From positions 8,370,001-8,434,000 of the forward strand of contig NC_135073.1 in assembly GCF_051401765.1 (NCBI RefSeq): a DNA stretch of 64,000 nt, given 5' to 3'. Shown here one piece after another: positions 12,286 through 23,950 of the stretch. Position 1 is the stretch's first letter, and every line of letters begins with the position of its first letter. This DNA comes from Calliopsis andreniformis (Eukaryota > Arthropoda > Insecta > Hymenoptera > Andrenidae). The notes under the pieces were generated by a model. It was given only the letters and a program-made list of their open reading frames with translations. It was not told the DNA's origin and made no database searches. The translations under genes were made by a program, and so were the position numbers.

Positions 12286-12560
12286 TTTCCTGTTTAAGAA
12301 AAGCAGAAAAGCGGTCGAAGGGCGCTTTACATGTACTTCAGAGGCAATAAATCAATCCTAGGCGATTCAGTTCTCTCCTACGTTTTCGTTCCACAGTTTT
12401 CGGGATCAGACATGCGATGTAACAATTACTGTTCGCTCTCAGTGTCATTCACAATATCTATCATTCGCGAAACTTGAAGGGGAACCGGCCACAATGCTAG
12501 GGGGTCCCTCTCATCGAGTAGTAAGTTTAGGGAAGCACATACCATCACTCATCACGATTT
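12286..12560. other. Small GC-richer island
   Basis: Carries an AAAGCG...CGCTTT dyad near 12308-12328 and no open frame. Regulatory function is possible. Confidence 0.4.
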
Positions 12561-12945
12561 TGTACACAGAGTAATACTCCAATGCAACTGTTCCATTTAT
12601 ATATTACTTTCCAAATCTTGTACACCTTTCAGCATGGTGGTAACTCGATGCTGTATCATTAAGTAATTTTACAGGGTTTAAACCTAGTAAAAACTCTTCT
12701 TCTTAACTTTACAATATTATAATACTGACTTAAATTTTGTTTATATTCATAAGGGACTTGTCACTAAACTGGTTTTCTCTCAATATGAATGGAAGAATTA
12801 TAAAATAAATAGAGTATAATTTACTTGTATTTTTCCTGATATCAAGTTATAAATGTCATGTCATTGTAACACGATTTAATAACTAGTATTAGGGCATTAG
12901 GTTAGTGAAAGTGAATAAAGATTAGGTCAAAATATGGAAGAATTG
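12561..12945. other. AT-rich valley, no gene seen
   Basis: AT-rich without open frames, tandem repeats or structures that stand out. Confidence 0.65.
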
Positions 12946-13610
12946 AGAAACCAGAGAAGCAGGATCACGAAAGGCTCAGGCACGACTGTGATGAGGGCAC
13001 GCAACCTTCTGATCTGGCCCTCTGGCCCTCTGACCCTCTTCAGATTATATTGATACGCGTCGAAAATCCTATCGTGACTCTGTTTCAAGTTTCTCTTAGT
13101 TTTCTTTACTGTGTTGTGTCTTTGAGCTGTCTCATTGAACGTGTCAAGCTACACGAGTGAAATATCTTACAATCGAATTGAGTTCAAGGTGCTAAGCTGC
13201 ACCATCAAGAGTTACAAGTGAGATTGTGCCTCAGCTGCACAAACTTGTGAGGTTCAGAACCTCCGTGCTCTGCTGCATATTGTCTTAATACTGTGTCGTG
13301 CTGCACAATCACACTGTTCGGGTGCCCTCTTCGCTGGGATAACCCAGCTTGGTGTGATCATTTCGCTGAGACGCCTGGTTAGCGCACAGTCATCGACTAA
13401 TATATGGATTTCTAAATCCTGTTCATTCCGTGTGCCTATATTCAGAATCTTTAAATAATTAGCTATATTCATATTCATAGTTCGTCTCGTTTGTGTTCCA
13501 AGTTACATTCTCAATATACCTACTTACTCATTTTATTCTTGTTTATTAATCATACGCCTTAAATGAACATTTGTACTAAATAAAAGACATTGTGTTGAAT
13601 GAACCGCTCT
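12946..13610. other. Atypical block: possible repeat-derived or LTR-like segment
   Basis: This 0.66-kb block differs from both islands and valleys: CpG-poor, TG/CA-rich, with a CCCTCTGGCCCTCTGACCCT mini-repeat at about 13017-13036 and an AATAAA at about 13578 followed by a TGTTG-rich tail. An old solo LTR or transcribed repeat would fit. I found no clear terminal TG...CA with flanking target duplication, so this is only a suggestion. A 74-codon minus-strand frame (13254-13478) is unrecognised. Confidence 0.3.
13147..13340. repeat. Degenerate ~38-bp tandem array anchored by GCTGCA
   Basis: GCTGCA recurs at 13196, 13234, 13272 and 13300 (spacings 38, 38, 28), each followed by related AC/TG-rich sequence. 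A more diverged AAGCTACAC unit lies upstream at about 13147. Within the second unit is a 15-nt palindrome (13249-13263, GAGGTTC-A-GAACCTC). Confidence 0.45.
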
Positions 13611-13860
13611 CTATTTGTCATATATTAAACAAAAAGTTATTCTTCCTATTAGTTTTTAAATCCAGTATATACGACCTTTTATATGGTAAAAATAATTTGC
13701 TGGAAATGGAGTGTTTAAGTATTTAAGTACATTGAACCTTTTAGACTTATTATTAAAGTCGTCTGTAGACAGTGAGAGCTTTTAACACCTCCGATGCAAC
13801 GCAGGAATGTTAGTGTTCTAGACGATGCATAATTGTTGTTTCTATATAATTACAGAAAAA
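13611..13860. other. AT-rich spacer
   Basis: Contains the TTTAAGTATTTAAG words seen in other valleys. No gene. Confidence 0.6.
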
Positions 13861-14110
13861 TAGTGCTTGCCCGCGCCACGTGGGAGTGCAATTAAGATCC
13901 GTAGATGGCGTAAAGCGTCGAGATTCCTAGGTTGCTAATTACATGGCGCTTCGCGGTTCTTATGTGTCTAGCAGCCAGATAGGTAGTTGGCAATAAATTT
14001 TCTGCTGCGCAGCCAGCCGCTACAGCAAGCAAATCCGGCTGAGTTACGAAAGAGAATAATGGTAGCGGATGCATGAAGTTAGTGCAGTAGGCGAAGTCGT
14101 TTGTTCTTGT
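13861..14110. other. GC-richer island with CACGTG and a 10-bp palindrome
   Basis: CCACGTGGG lies near 13875 and the perfect palindrome GCTGCGCAGC at 14004-14013. A 60-codon minus-strand frame is not recognisable. Regulatory DNA is the likelier reading. Confidence 0.45.
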
Positions 14111-14475
14111 GTACGTACTTGCTCATTCGTAATTGAACAAATCCTTGACACTCAATTCAACTACTAATTCTACATTCTCGGTTTTAGTAAAACGTATTAT
14201 TCTAATTGAAAGGAAAAACTAATGTTATGATCTTCATCGTATTCTGACCTTCTTGATAGTCTACGAAAACGATGACAAGTTAAAAATGATATACGTTAAA
14301 AATAATTAATTTAGAATAGTTTTCCATAGCTGCAAGAAAATTTCTAAACGTAGGGACATTAAAAAAAGTTATCGAACAGAGAAACAGTTTAAACGTTTTA
14401 AGTCTTAAAAGACTCTTAAAATCTCTTACAGTTTAAAAGACTTCCGTGAAACATACACGCTGCTAGCGTTCGTAG
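14111..14475. other. AT-rich valley, no gene seen
   Basis: Repeated AAAAGACT/CTTAAAA words occur near 14400-14440. No open frame or RNA gene. Confidence 0.6.
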
Positions 14476-14865
14476 GTACATTAAGCATTTAAGAATGTTC
14501 TTCTTTCATTGAAAATTTTGCTTTTACCGACGATACAACGACTCGACAACATCGCGTAAACAGTTTCGCCTAGAAGCAAAGTCGCCCAGGCAAAGGGGAG
14601 AGAAATATTTAATGCAACACACCGTCGAACGTGGCGCGAATGCACGGTACGGTGTGTTGAACGACCGTTAGCTTGTCTATCTCTGATCAAGCTGTAACAT
14701 TAATGCGCCATTTACCATAATGGTCAGAAACGACCTGGAAAAGACCCCAGATGTTCTGTTCTTCGTGAAACTTACCCCATCCATGCACATGCGTGCACAC
14801 GATACGAGAGTGTACTGCAAACGATCTATTACGACCAATAAATTCAGTTGCAATCTCGTACCCTA
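14476..14865. other. GC-richer island with a stable hairpin
   Basis: CpG-containing. A 69-codon minus-strand frame (14481-14690) spans the hairpin but is unrecognised. The hairpin is annotated separately. Confidence 0.5.
14615..14659. repeat. Inverted repeat / hairpin, 11-bp perfect arms
   Basis: CAACACACCGT (14615-14625) is perfectly complementary to ACGGTGTGTTG (14649-14659). Inside the 23-nt loop, CGTG and CACG can add four more pairs. The stem does not extend outward, so it is short for a microRNA precursor. It may be a cruciform, a binding dyad or a structured RNA element. Confidence 0.6.
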
Positions 14866-15480
14866 TTATTTATTATGAATGAAATAATGATCAACCTGTC
14901 GAGGCTCTAAGATTCTGACACTAAGAATTCTTGTAGAAAAAGTAGGCAGGAAATTTGACAAAATTTTGAAAGATTTTAAATTACAAAAATTCACCTCAAA
15001 TGTTACCAGTATGATAGATATTAACTGTAAACAGTAGAAGGTGTTCAAAGACTTATGATTTAAGTTCTAGTTCATTTGTTTGTAATGTTTACATCGAACT
15101 ACTTTCTGATAGTAAAAATTATTGAAGGGGTGGAGATACAAAAAATATTTTATTTGCAATTTGAATAGTATCAAGAAACCAATCCTCCAAAAAGAATTAT
15201 CTCAAAAATACATTCTTCACAACATATTAGTCTCCTGAAATCATTCAAATTGCATTCAAAATATTTCTTACACCTTCACAATCTGAAGAGATATCTAAAT
15301 GGCCTAATTTCAGCGGTGTACCCTGTATTGCGAATCGAAAATAATAGCCACACACCCATGAGTAAAATAATTTCCCTTATTATCAGATTCAGGAAATATT
15401 CTCAGCCATCCCCTATATGCATAGCCCCTAAAATCTCCAATTTACACGATAAGTATCTATACACAAAACTAACACCGTGC
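14866..15480. other. AT-rich valley, no gene seen
   Basis: A 60-codon minus-strand frame and a 79-codon plus-strand frame (15250-15489) show no recognisable domain. AT-rich throughout. Confidence 0.65.
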
Positions 15481-16495
15481 AAGCAGTAGCTTTAAGCGGC
15501 TCGATGCTCGATGCCTCGCGCGCCTCGATAAATTTTCATTAGCTGGCGTGATGCACGACTTATTCCGCGAGGATGCGTCGCTGAATCTCACATTCCGCGA
15601 GATCCAGTAATAGCCTCATTAATCTGATCGCGGAAGGGAGGCAGGGCTGGTTTACGAGGGTGGCATCTTTTCAGGAAGCGCTTAGAAAAACTGCGCGCTA
15701 CTCGTCGCGGTGCATACACAGTCGGCGACTTTTGATAAATCCCCGCTGCATGGCGGCCAAACCTCGCGCTCAGGAAGCCTGGTAAATAAGCTGGCCGAGT
15801 TTTAATTATTCCTATTTTTGCATCCGCGGACCGGTCACGAGTTTAGCGCCTCGTTCCACGTCGCCCCCTGCACCCACTCCCACGCCCACTCCCTCTCCCT
15901 TCTCTTTGCTCCCTCAAGACTTAATTATGCAAATCGCAGGGCCACTAGACAAAACCAATATTTACTCGAGTTCTTAGATGGAGGTTGAGGGGAAGCGAGG
16001 GATAGCGGCACCAAGGGGCGGGCCACAGTCGGCCAGGTAGGATTTCGCAACTCATAATCAGGAGAGATTCATTTGCCTCTGGTACATAAAAATATAATCT
16101 TTCGCCTCTTTTCCCCTGTTCTATCCTTCCACCGTACTCCTGCCCCCCTTGTCGCGATAAATACATTCCCGACGTTAATCGTAATAATTTCTCTGCTGAT
16201 TAAAGCCGCGCATTAACGCCCTTTGTCTCAATGGGATTACGCGGATTGCATTGTTGGTGTAAGCGTATCTTCAAAGCGGCGCAACGGGGTGGCGTGTAAA
16301 TCTGAATGACGCGGGGATCTCTGTTTACATGGAAGGTAATAAAACAGTTTGCACAACGGTGCATTTTGAAATTAATTGTGAAGCCAAGGAGCAGGAAAGG
16401 ACGATGAAGAAATGAAATTGGCTTGGCAGAGCAAATGTCTTTTTCAGTGGAACGAAAGACGCTAAGCTGTGTCACCTTTCCGCAATTCGAATTAA
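15481..16495. other. Large GC-richer island, strong regulatory candidate
   Basis: One of the longest islands. It holds a Pho/YY1-type ATGGCGGCC (15750-15758), an octamer ATGCAAAT next to TTAATTA (15921-15934), a paired Sox-like CTTTGTCTCAATGGG (16221-16235), a Fox site TGTTTAC (16322-16328) and the quadruplex motif at 15864. Minus-strand frames of 73 and 91 codons are unrecognised. I infer enhancer or promoter-type DNA. Confidence 0.5.
15864..15899 (-). other. Canonical G-quadruplex motif (minus strand)
   Basis: On the plus strand there are six C-runs (15864-15868, 15873-15875, 15879-15881, 15885-15887, 15891-15893 and 15897-15899) separated by loops of 4, 3, 3, 3 and 3 bases. This meets the classic four-run G-quadruplex rule on the minus strand and the i-motif rule on the plus strand. 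The spacing is a near-exact 6-bp repeat (CCCACT/CCCACG). Confidence 0.8.
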
Positions 16496-17640
16496 ACGAT
16501 AAAATGAAAATTAATATCCTTTATTTTTGCTCCTTCTATGTATTATTATATTTTAAATCAACGAAATGTGCAAAAGGATGATTTATAAAATGTTTAATTC
16601 TGGAAAAATCTTCAATATTTCCAATCTCTAAGAAAAGTATTTTAATTCAAAACAAAATCTTTAATATTTTGTGATTCAATTGTGATTTAGGAAAGTTATT
16701 CCTAATATATATTAACTTTATATTGAATGAAAGGGGCAAATGAAAAGATATAGATATTAAGAATCAGAACTTATTAAAGAATCAAATACATCTAAATACT
16801 TCAAAGTGTAAAGATAAATAAGAATAACTAAAGAGAAGGTAACTAGTCAAATAAGTACATGACATTAACGACGTAAACTAAAATTTCCAAATTAATGCGG
16901 AAAATTTATAATAATGACAATATTGAGAGTTATAGAGTCGGCCATGCAAGTTACATAAATTTACACGCTCACACATGGGAAATTACAGTCCCTGAACCAC
17001 GAGATCGGATTAAATGCAAATAGAAAGCTATGCTTGTACTTATCTATTGTAAATTCCCTTTTAGACGGAACTTTTATAAAGTAATTTAACTTCCATAAAG
17101 GAATAATTTTATTCATTTATATGGAACTTCGTATAAGTATCCTGGGAAAACGGATTCGTTGGAAGAAAGTTGGCAAGTACTGATGAGAAATAACGCTTTT
17201 GCAGGAACAGTTGAAAACTAGCTTCGTCGACTCGCGAAGAATGAAATTTATTCATCCTGTGACTTACTAATTACAATGTCCATCTAGAAACAACCAGGCT
17301 TCTGTCATCACTGACTAGTATGCACATCATTTATAAATTTATTATTTCCCTGACTTTTTCGCCTGAATCCTTTAATTGTCTGATTTTCCATTGACTTATA
17401 CTACTTATTCCTATTCAAGAATATCAATTTGTACGCGCATAATTTACAAAAATTCAAGTTTAAATTTAAGGAAATTGAAAATCGTATTGTAAATCGCAAA
17501 ATATTTAAAATTTTACTATCATTTTTAAATTAATCCTTCGTTAAATAGTAATTCATACAGAATCATTATAAGCAAACCATGAACAATTGCACATAATTTA
17601 AATACGAATAAGTGTATTTGAGGTATGGTAATGATTCAAA
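16496..17640. other. AT-rich valley, no gene seen
   Basis: No open frame over 60 codons. An octamer ATGCAAAT occurs near 17014. Around 17455-17540 are AAATTTAAG/AAATTGAAA words of the degenerate type seen elsewhere. Confidence 0.65.
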
Positions 17641-18195
17641 GTGTGCGAAAAACGTTGAACATTGTTATAGCTCGCGATATACATTGAGAAACTTCCGTCG
17701 CGATCAGGGGAAATGGTTATAATTCAATGAAAGCGTTTTACAAATCGAGCATCGGGAAGGAACCGAAGAATTACAGCTCATTGGAACAAAAGCCCTAACG
17801 ACGACGGTCACGACAATTATTCATTATTTTCCCCTGGTTTCACCATGAAATCTCTAATAACGCTGGCTGCACCGAGCCACCCGTAGGAGTTTAAAAGCCT
17901 CCCCCAGCGATAAAAAAGGAAAGCCGGTGGTAGTCAAGCAGGTAATGTATCCAGTTAAAAGTTTTCCAGGGCCTGGTCGAAGAGGGTGGAAAACTTCTCA
18001 GGCCGTCGCCAAGTAAGGGGCCAAGGTGCCAGTAGAGACTAGAGATTGTGCATTTGTTATTCATGGGGTCCAACGCCTCAGTTGGCTTTAACATTTCATC
18101 GTGTAGAAAGTAGCCGCTTTCACTGTGGCCCGCGTCTATGTAAACTGCACACAATGCATGCGTGACAAAGATAAAAAGCACGTCGAACCATTCAA
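17641..18195. other. GC-richer island, enhancer-like
   Basis: Contains ATTGGAACAAAAG near 17780, a paired Sox-like arrangement, and ATTATTCATTATTTTCCCC near 17816. A 96-codon minus-strand frame (17891-18181) is not recognised. Confidence 0.45.
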
Positions 18196-18690
18196 CGGGT
18201 TATCGATCAACGTTATAAATTGAATCGTGTTCTAAATATAATTTTGTAATTTCGTTTATCATGTCGCCTGCTGTGCATATTATGTCTCTTTATAAGTGTT
18301 TCAAACTACGAAAATAGAAGTTAACAAAGTGAAGTTAAAAGATGAGAATTTTTATCAGCAAAAACCCTTTCTTCGAACATTGTTTTAGTCACAGAAAGTT
18401 TGATGTATGGGTCTGAGACATTCCTACTAATCAGTCATTAATGAAGATGCAAAAATACGAATGCTTTAATTTCTTTCGAAATAGATATTCCTTGTTTCTA
18501 ATATTTTATTAAAATTGTGATATGAGATAATAAAATTCTGTATTAAAATTATGTCTCTTGAGTTCTGTATCTCTTAAACTGGACAATAATTAATTGATTA
18601 TAATTAAATAATCTACTGTTTCTTTAAACATGATGAAACAATTCTTAATATAACTAACTGTCAAAGTCACCTGTAAAATTTAATCTGCTC
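18196..18690. other. AT-rich valley, no gene seen
   Basis: No open frame, tandem repeat or RNA gene noticed. Confidence 0.65.
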
Positions 18691-18965
18691 TACGCCGTGC
18701 AATGATAACAACCAGGAAAAAACGGCAGGTGGAACATGGTTGAAATGCCTGGTTAAAACGCCCGACTAACGATGAGGTAAATCGGTATAACCAGAATCAA
18801 CAGCGCGGCTTGATTTTTGCTGTATTGATTTTCCTGTTAATGTATTTACATACACTCGACGTTAAATCTCGGTATTGACGCGATGCTTCTCGTCCAGCGA
18901 TACGAATGAATACGCCATCAAACGTCGCGGACATGCACACGCTGACTTTAGCGCTTTATTAAAGA
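18691..18965. other. Small GC-richer island
   Basis: About 270 bases with CpG and ACGCCCGACTAACG-type sequence and no open frame. Possible regulatory DNA. Confidence 0.4.
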
Positions 18966-20870
18966 TTACTCTGTTTCATGTAACTCACTTATCAACCACA
19001 TCATTACACATACCGATAATATTTATGATCCGATTACTGAATTGTGACAGATAAATAACGAACGTATTTCCACCGATTGCTGTATACATTTTATCGATAC
19101 GTTGGTCTTGGGTTTTAAATTAAGAGTATTGAAGATACTAATTAGTCGCTTTTTAATTTTCCAGTTCGAATAATTGAGCACTCTCAAACATTAAACTTGC
19201 ATTTCTAAAACGATTTGCTGTGTCTAATAATGATTATAGCACAAAATGAGTATAGCAGCATATCAGAACGCTTATCACCCCTAGAATTACTTCAGTTTTT
19301 CTGTTGGTTAATTTCCTATAATAAGGGATGTTAGTTTAATATAAAAATAAATAAGTAATCGAGACAGGTTTAGTTAGATAAGTGAACACCATTTTGTTAA
19401 AGTATTATAGTGCTTAACAATGCCAGCTCCTCAAGGAAACATAAACGAATGGGAATTTCATTATGCGAGAGTGTCGCATTTTTTAGAAGCATTTTAAATT
19501 TCTCGAGCGTCGGCTTTTTTCTAAATCGCTCAGAAAGGAATGAACAAGCGAGAAAGGGGCGCTCAGGTGCACCCAGCATCGTCTTCGCGATATTACTCAT
19601 CGCGTTAGGAGCGACAATATGAAATTTTCGCTATTTTCTTTAGTTTTCACCTCCTTGGAACTCATTGTCCCTTTATCTCCACCTATTGCAGGGTCTCATC
19701 GGTAACACGAATGAATAGGAATAAATTTTCTATCGAACGTTTCATTTCTCAAATATTTTTCTCCTTTATTAGTTCCTTCAAGTGACTCATAAATAGTTCT
19801 ACTTTCAAAGATTTTCCTCCTATTCCATTTCATCGTCATTAAAGTTTACTTTCCAAATAAATCAGAATAACCGTACAAAAACCTCGAAAACATGATTTTG
19901 GGTCATTCAACATTTTTTGGAAAATAATTGAAGCCTCTTAAAATATAATTCACTATAGTAATCACAAGTCACAAATTTTTACTTCTTTTTTAAAAATTTA
20001 AATTGACTTTCATTGTACTCTTAAATAATTCTTTTTATACTTTAGCTAAACGCCATGGTTAGAAGAATAAAGTATAAAATCCAGTAAAACTATTAAAGGT
20101 TTGCTTCTTTACATTATAAAAAACAAAGTGAATCGCAAACACTGATAACGAAAGTAAAAGTACAAGGAACAATGTGTTAGATGCGTAGCAAACGAAGTTG
20201 CTTATAGCTTAGGTTATGATGTGGCCATACGAACTCCTAGAAGTTTTTAGATGCTTCCACCCTGGACTACCTTCTTCGACTACCTTCTTACACATCATTA
20301 TAGTTTCGAAGTTTTCGGTAGCATGAAACAGCTGATAAAACTTAAATACTTTACTAAACATAATAAGAATGTATGAATTTAAATACATGTTAAAATTAAT
20401 AACAGAGCTTTCTTCTGTAAGAAATAAAAGAGTACTAAGCAAATTCCTCAAATGAATTTCTCCATCATTTTTTCTATACGTATACTTGACTACAATATTT
20501 GCTAAAATGAACTCGAAACACTTGCAAGATAATAATTTTATTAGAATTTAGAAATGATTGAAAAATTTGTTCTTAAATATATGTTTAAATCTATTTACTT
20601 TCTATTATAATATTATGTTTCTTTATTATCCTTAAAAATTACTAACAACCACCTTCGATGAAGCTGCAGACTGATGTTAGAAATTAAACTTAAATATTTG
20701 TACTCTATTAACATCCAAAAAGTAAAATGAGATGAGAAAACTTTTATTTCCCGATGTTGTTAACATTTGCAACATTTTCAAATAGATACACATCGAGAAT
20801 AGTGCAGTAGAATCGAAATGTGAATCTGAATACTAAAAGGTGCTCAAGTACCACCGAAACAGAATTAAAA
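18966..20870. other. AT-rich valley with a minor island at 19390-19720
   Basis: The minor island has a 70-codon plus frame (19410-19622) and a 67-codon minus frame lying opposite each other, which suggests chance. A GAGCG...CGCTC dyad lies near 19503-19529. The rest is AT-rich. An 80-codon minus-strand frame (20209-20451) is unrecognised. Confidence 0.6.
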
Positions 20871-21280
20871 GAAGACGTGAAGCTACGAAGTCACGTAATC
20901 TGGTCTTCATTGAAACAGGCGTAACTTGTCGCGCGATGAGAAGCTCTCGGGTTACATCTCTTTCTCGACAGTCATGGGGATGATACTGAAGAAGGGAAGT
21001 CGCTGGCGCGAAGGGGTGAGGGTGCCGGATTAAGCCCGAATAACCACCGACGAGAACACGTCTTGCCCAAGTTTAGTGGATGATTAATCTATCCGTACCC
21101 TCGCCAAGCAAACATCTATCGCGTACCTGTCTAATCTCCCATCAATTGCAACGAAACAGCAAAAACAACTGTTTCCAATTACCATTAAACTCCGTCGAAA
21201 TCTCACGCTAATTCCTGTATCCTTCTTGTATCACTCTAATCCAGAATGGACGAAAAGGCTATCGAGTCTAACATCCCAAT
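20871..21280. other. GC-richer noncoding island
   Basis: CpG-retaining sequence with no open frame over 60 codons, so a coding reading is unlikely. No single motif stands out. Confidence 0.45.
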
Positions 21281-21307
21281 TTTTCCTACTTTCCATTTCC
21301 CTTAAAA

Positions 21308-21687
21308 ACTTATTTGATTATGAAAAACCATACAAAAAAATTACCAAACGTTATTTACCAATGTTACATAATTTCTTATCATAAAAACTGAAGAAATTCG
21401 ATTACAAGAGTTTTAAAAAGAATATAATCCAATAACTGACTGCACCAATTTCCCAAATTCCGATTTCAAAATTACAAAGCCTCAGTGCATAGCGAAACAC
21501 TTATTTAATTATGAAAAACAATATAAAAGATTACATAACGTGGTCTACCACAGTTACTAAATTTCTTGTCATAAAAAACGAAAGGATACAATTACAAGGA
21601 GTTTAAAGTGAATATAACCGAATAATTCTGCATCAATTCCCCAGATTCCATTTTAAAGTTAAGAAGCGTTAATTCATAGTAAAACAC
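21308..21687. repeat. Tandem duplication of about 190 bp, diverged
   Basis: Copy 1 (about 21308-21498) and copy 2 (about 21499-21687) align from ACTTATTTRATTATGAAAAA through AATTTCTTRTCATAAAAA to the ending CATAGYRAAACAC. The offset is a constant 190-191 bases with a few indels. The copies are clearly diverged, so the event is old. Neither copy encodes a protein. Confidence 0.85.
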
Positions 21688-21689
21688 CC

Positions 21690-22240
21690 CCAAATTCTCC
21701 TCGTTTGTCATGTCTTGCGCGAGCGTAGAAGTTACTTTCGTCAGAACAGTGGCACGCTCTAATAGAGCGGAATAATTGCTAATGCAACATCCAGGCACAG
21801 CCGCACCGATCCCATTGCTGGCCGTGGACGGGAAGACGATCAGATAGATCGCATGAATACTGCGGATGTCGTGCCGTGTCCGGACCTCCTATATATCCGT
21901 GGACGAGTCGGACGGACAGCGGACGTTCCAGCGGGACACCATCAGCTCTGATTGACAACTTCATGCGTGGAACGGTGCAACCGAGATTATCGGGTCTCCA
22001 GACCGGAAACTCGTTCTGCTGACCACCTCGGACCTGAATCGAATTTCACATCCCAGCGCCGTGTACGATTTCCGCATACAAAAGGGACATCGAACGGGTG
22101 CCTCGACCGTGTCGACGAGACACTCGATAAGGATGTTCCGTGGCATATGAAGCTGATTACCATACCAAAGTCACAGGGCTATTCTTGGCACGAAGGGATT
22201 TACTCCTTGAAATTAGTCTCTCTTCGAATGTAGATAATAT
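21690..22240. other. GC-richer island with short overlapping frames
   Basis: Frames of 61 codons (21779-21964, minus), 61 codons (21961-22146, minus) and 93 codons (21952-22233, plus) overlap on opposite strands without a recognisable domain. A TATATAT at 21890-21896 is followed by a cluster of GGACG words at 21901, 21910, 21914 and 21921. This could be a core promoter, but no initiator was found at the right distance. Confidence 0.4.
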
Positions 22241-23000
22241 TATTGGCGTTGATAATACGATAATTTTTTGTTACTGGGGTATGCTGTAATACAGTGGAAA
22301 TATTTTGTGAAGAAACAAGATATAGTGAAACTGTGTAATGGGACTTTGACAACAGGTTATGTGAGACGTGATGATCAGTTAAACGTGGTTATTGAATATC
22401 TTGACAGAGGGGCTGTTGTACGAGGCTGAAGAGTGCAAGGAATTCAATATTTTTTACTTTGGGAAATAATTATTAATGGCTCTGAAATCTTCTTAATCTC
22501 CTAGATAGCAATATTCTCGAAATAATAATTTATAGAAATAATAATGCAAAGCGCGGTTTCATATTATGATACAATGAAAATTCTTAAAGCAAACTATACT
22601 CCTGTGTGTCATAGAAGGTGACTGCAATAAGAATTTTAGATTGTTACAGGAGCATGCTAATATGGACTGTTTATTACAAGCACATCAGGCATTACAACAT
22701 TTGCAAGACCTGATGCATAGCAAGCTTCACGAAATAACGAAGTGTCATTATCAGTAACAACAATGAATTTCCTTCGAATAATGAATTCCTCCTCTTACTA
22801 TTAAGTCCAGTCATTTTCAGAATTCTCAAACAAGAAACACAGCAAATATCAATCATTCACTTTCACACAATCTTTAGGCTCTAACACTCGCTAAACTTTA
22901 ACTTCAACTGTACGAAGATTACCAACTACACGGAGAAAATTCACTGCAACCCACTCAAATTGGCTTAAGTAATACCAGTGTTTTGTATACCAAAACTTGT
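22241..23000. other. AT-rich valley, no gene seen
   Basis: No open frame, tandem repeat or structured RNA could be supported. Confidence 0.65.
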
Positions 23001-23950
23001 CCCTCGATCATTAGTTATATGTCCCCTGAATTTGAAAGAGAATTTGTGCCACGTGGCGATAACCGCACACTGAAGAATATTGAGGCTTGATCGGCCACAT
23101 AGTCGAGACAATGAACAAGGATATTTAACTGGATCTAGCCGAGAAGCAAGAGGGAACATCGGGAACACAGAGGATAGATAAAGCGAGGGAGAAAGTGCAA
23201 GAGGCTGTGTGCAGTAAGAGGGTACTGTCGGGTGGTTAAAAAGGGGGTAGCTACGCGAAAAGGGGGCACCAATGTCTTGGCTAGCGAGCTTCGAGGTCCT
23301 CCCGTCACCCAATCACGTCCTGGCGAAGCTCGCCATATTTCGCGGGGCGGAGCCCTCTCCTCGCTCTCCTCGTGCGGCCGACTCAGCCTCTGTGTTCTAC
23401 TATTATTTTAAACCTTTCGCTCTCTTCTTCCCGCTCGCCACCCCGTTCTGCCCTTCTGGTTCCCCAGTTTCATCCCCTAGTCCTCCTTACCACTTCTGCA
23501 CCGACACCCCCCTATACGATCCGATTCCCTGCTCTCTCCCCCTTCCTCCTTCCTTCTCTCCCTGACTCATCACCTTCGAATTCTCGCTCTCTCCTACCCC
23601 CGTCTACGACGAACGTAGATCTGCCCCCCTACCCAACGTCTCGTGTGCCTCCGGGCAGAGATGAAAATTTCCAGACTCCGCGCGATCGAAACCGAATTGT
23701 TATTTCACGAGGTAGTCGACCCCTTCGCTCCAGGTCGGTCAACTCTCTCTTTCTCCCTTGCCCTTGGACGTTGCCTGTCCCGCGACGAAAGTCCTTCCGC
23801 GGCTCATGCCCCCCTTTTTCCACTTTCCTTCTTTTCTCCTATTGACCTGCACGAAAGATTAAGAACAGGACTTTGTTACTGCGCCGCGGTCGACTTTGGG
23901 CACCGTAGACAATGGCTGTTGATTTAGAGGAAAATTTCGCTCATCTCTCG
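23001..23950. other. GC-rich island with long pyrimidine-rich stretch
   Basis: From about 23400 to 23660 the plus strand is strongly C/T-rich. This opens frames of 97, 157 and 94 codons in different phases whose peptides are mostly Pro, Ser, Leu and Phe. Minus-strand frames of 115 and 64 codons overlap them. I read these as composition artefacts. The CCAAT and GC-box cluster upstream is listed next. Confidence 0.55.
23309..23350 (+). promoter_or_regulatory. CCAAT plus GC-box cluster
   Basis: CCAAT at 23309-23313, GCCATATTT at about 23332-23340 and GGGGCGG at 23344-23350 lie within 42 bases in CpG-rich DNA and just upstream of the pyrimidine-rich stretch. This resembles a broad promoter, but no transcript evidence is available. 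Confidence 0.25.

Noticed and set aside
20838..20856. AGGTGCTCAAGTACC, resembling AGGTGCTTAAGTACC near 30762
   Set aside because: A one-mismatch 15-mer pair is expected by chance in 64 kb, and the flanks do not align.
23372..23845. 157-codon plus-strand frame rich in Pro, Ser and Leu
   Set aside because: It follows a pyrimidine-rich tract, and two other phases are open across the same DNA.
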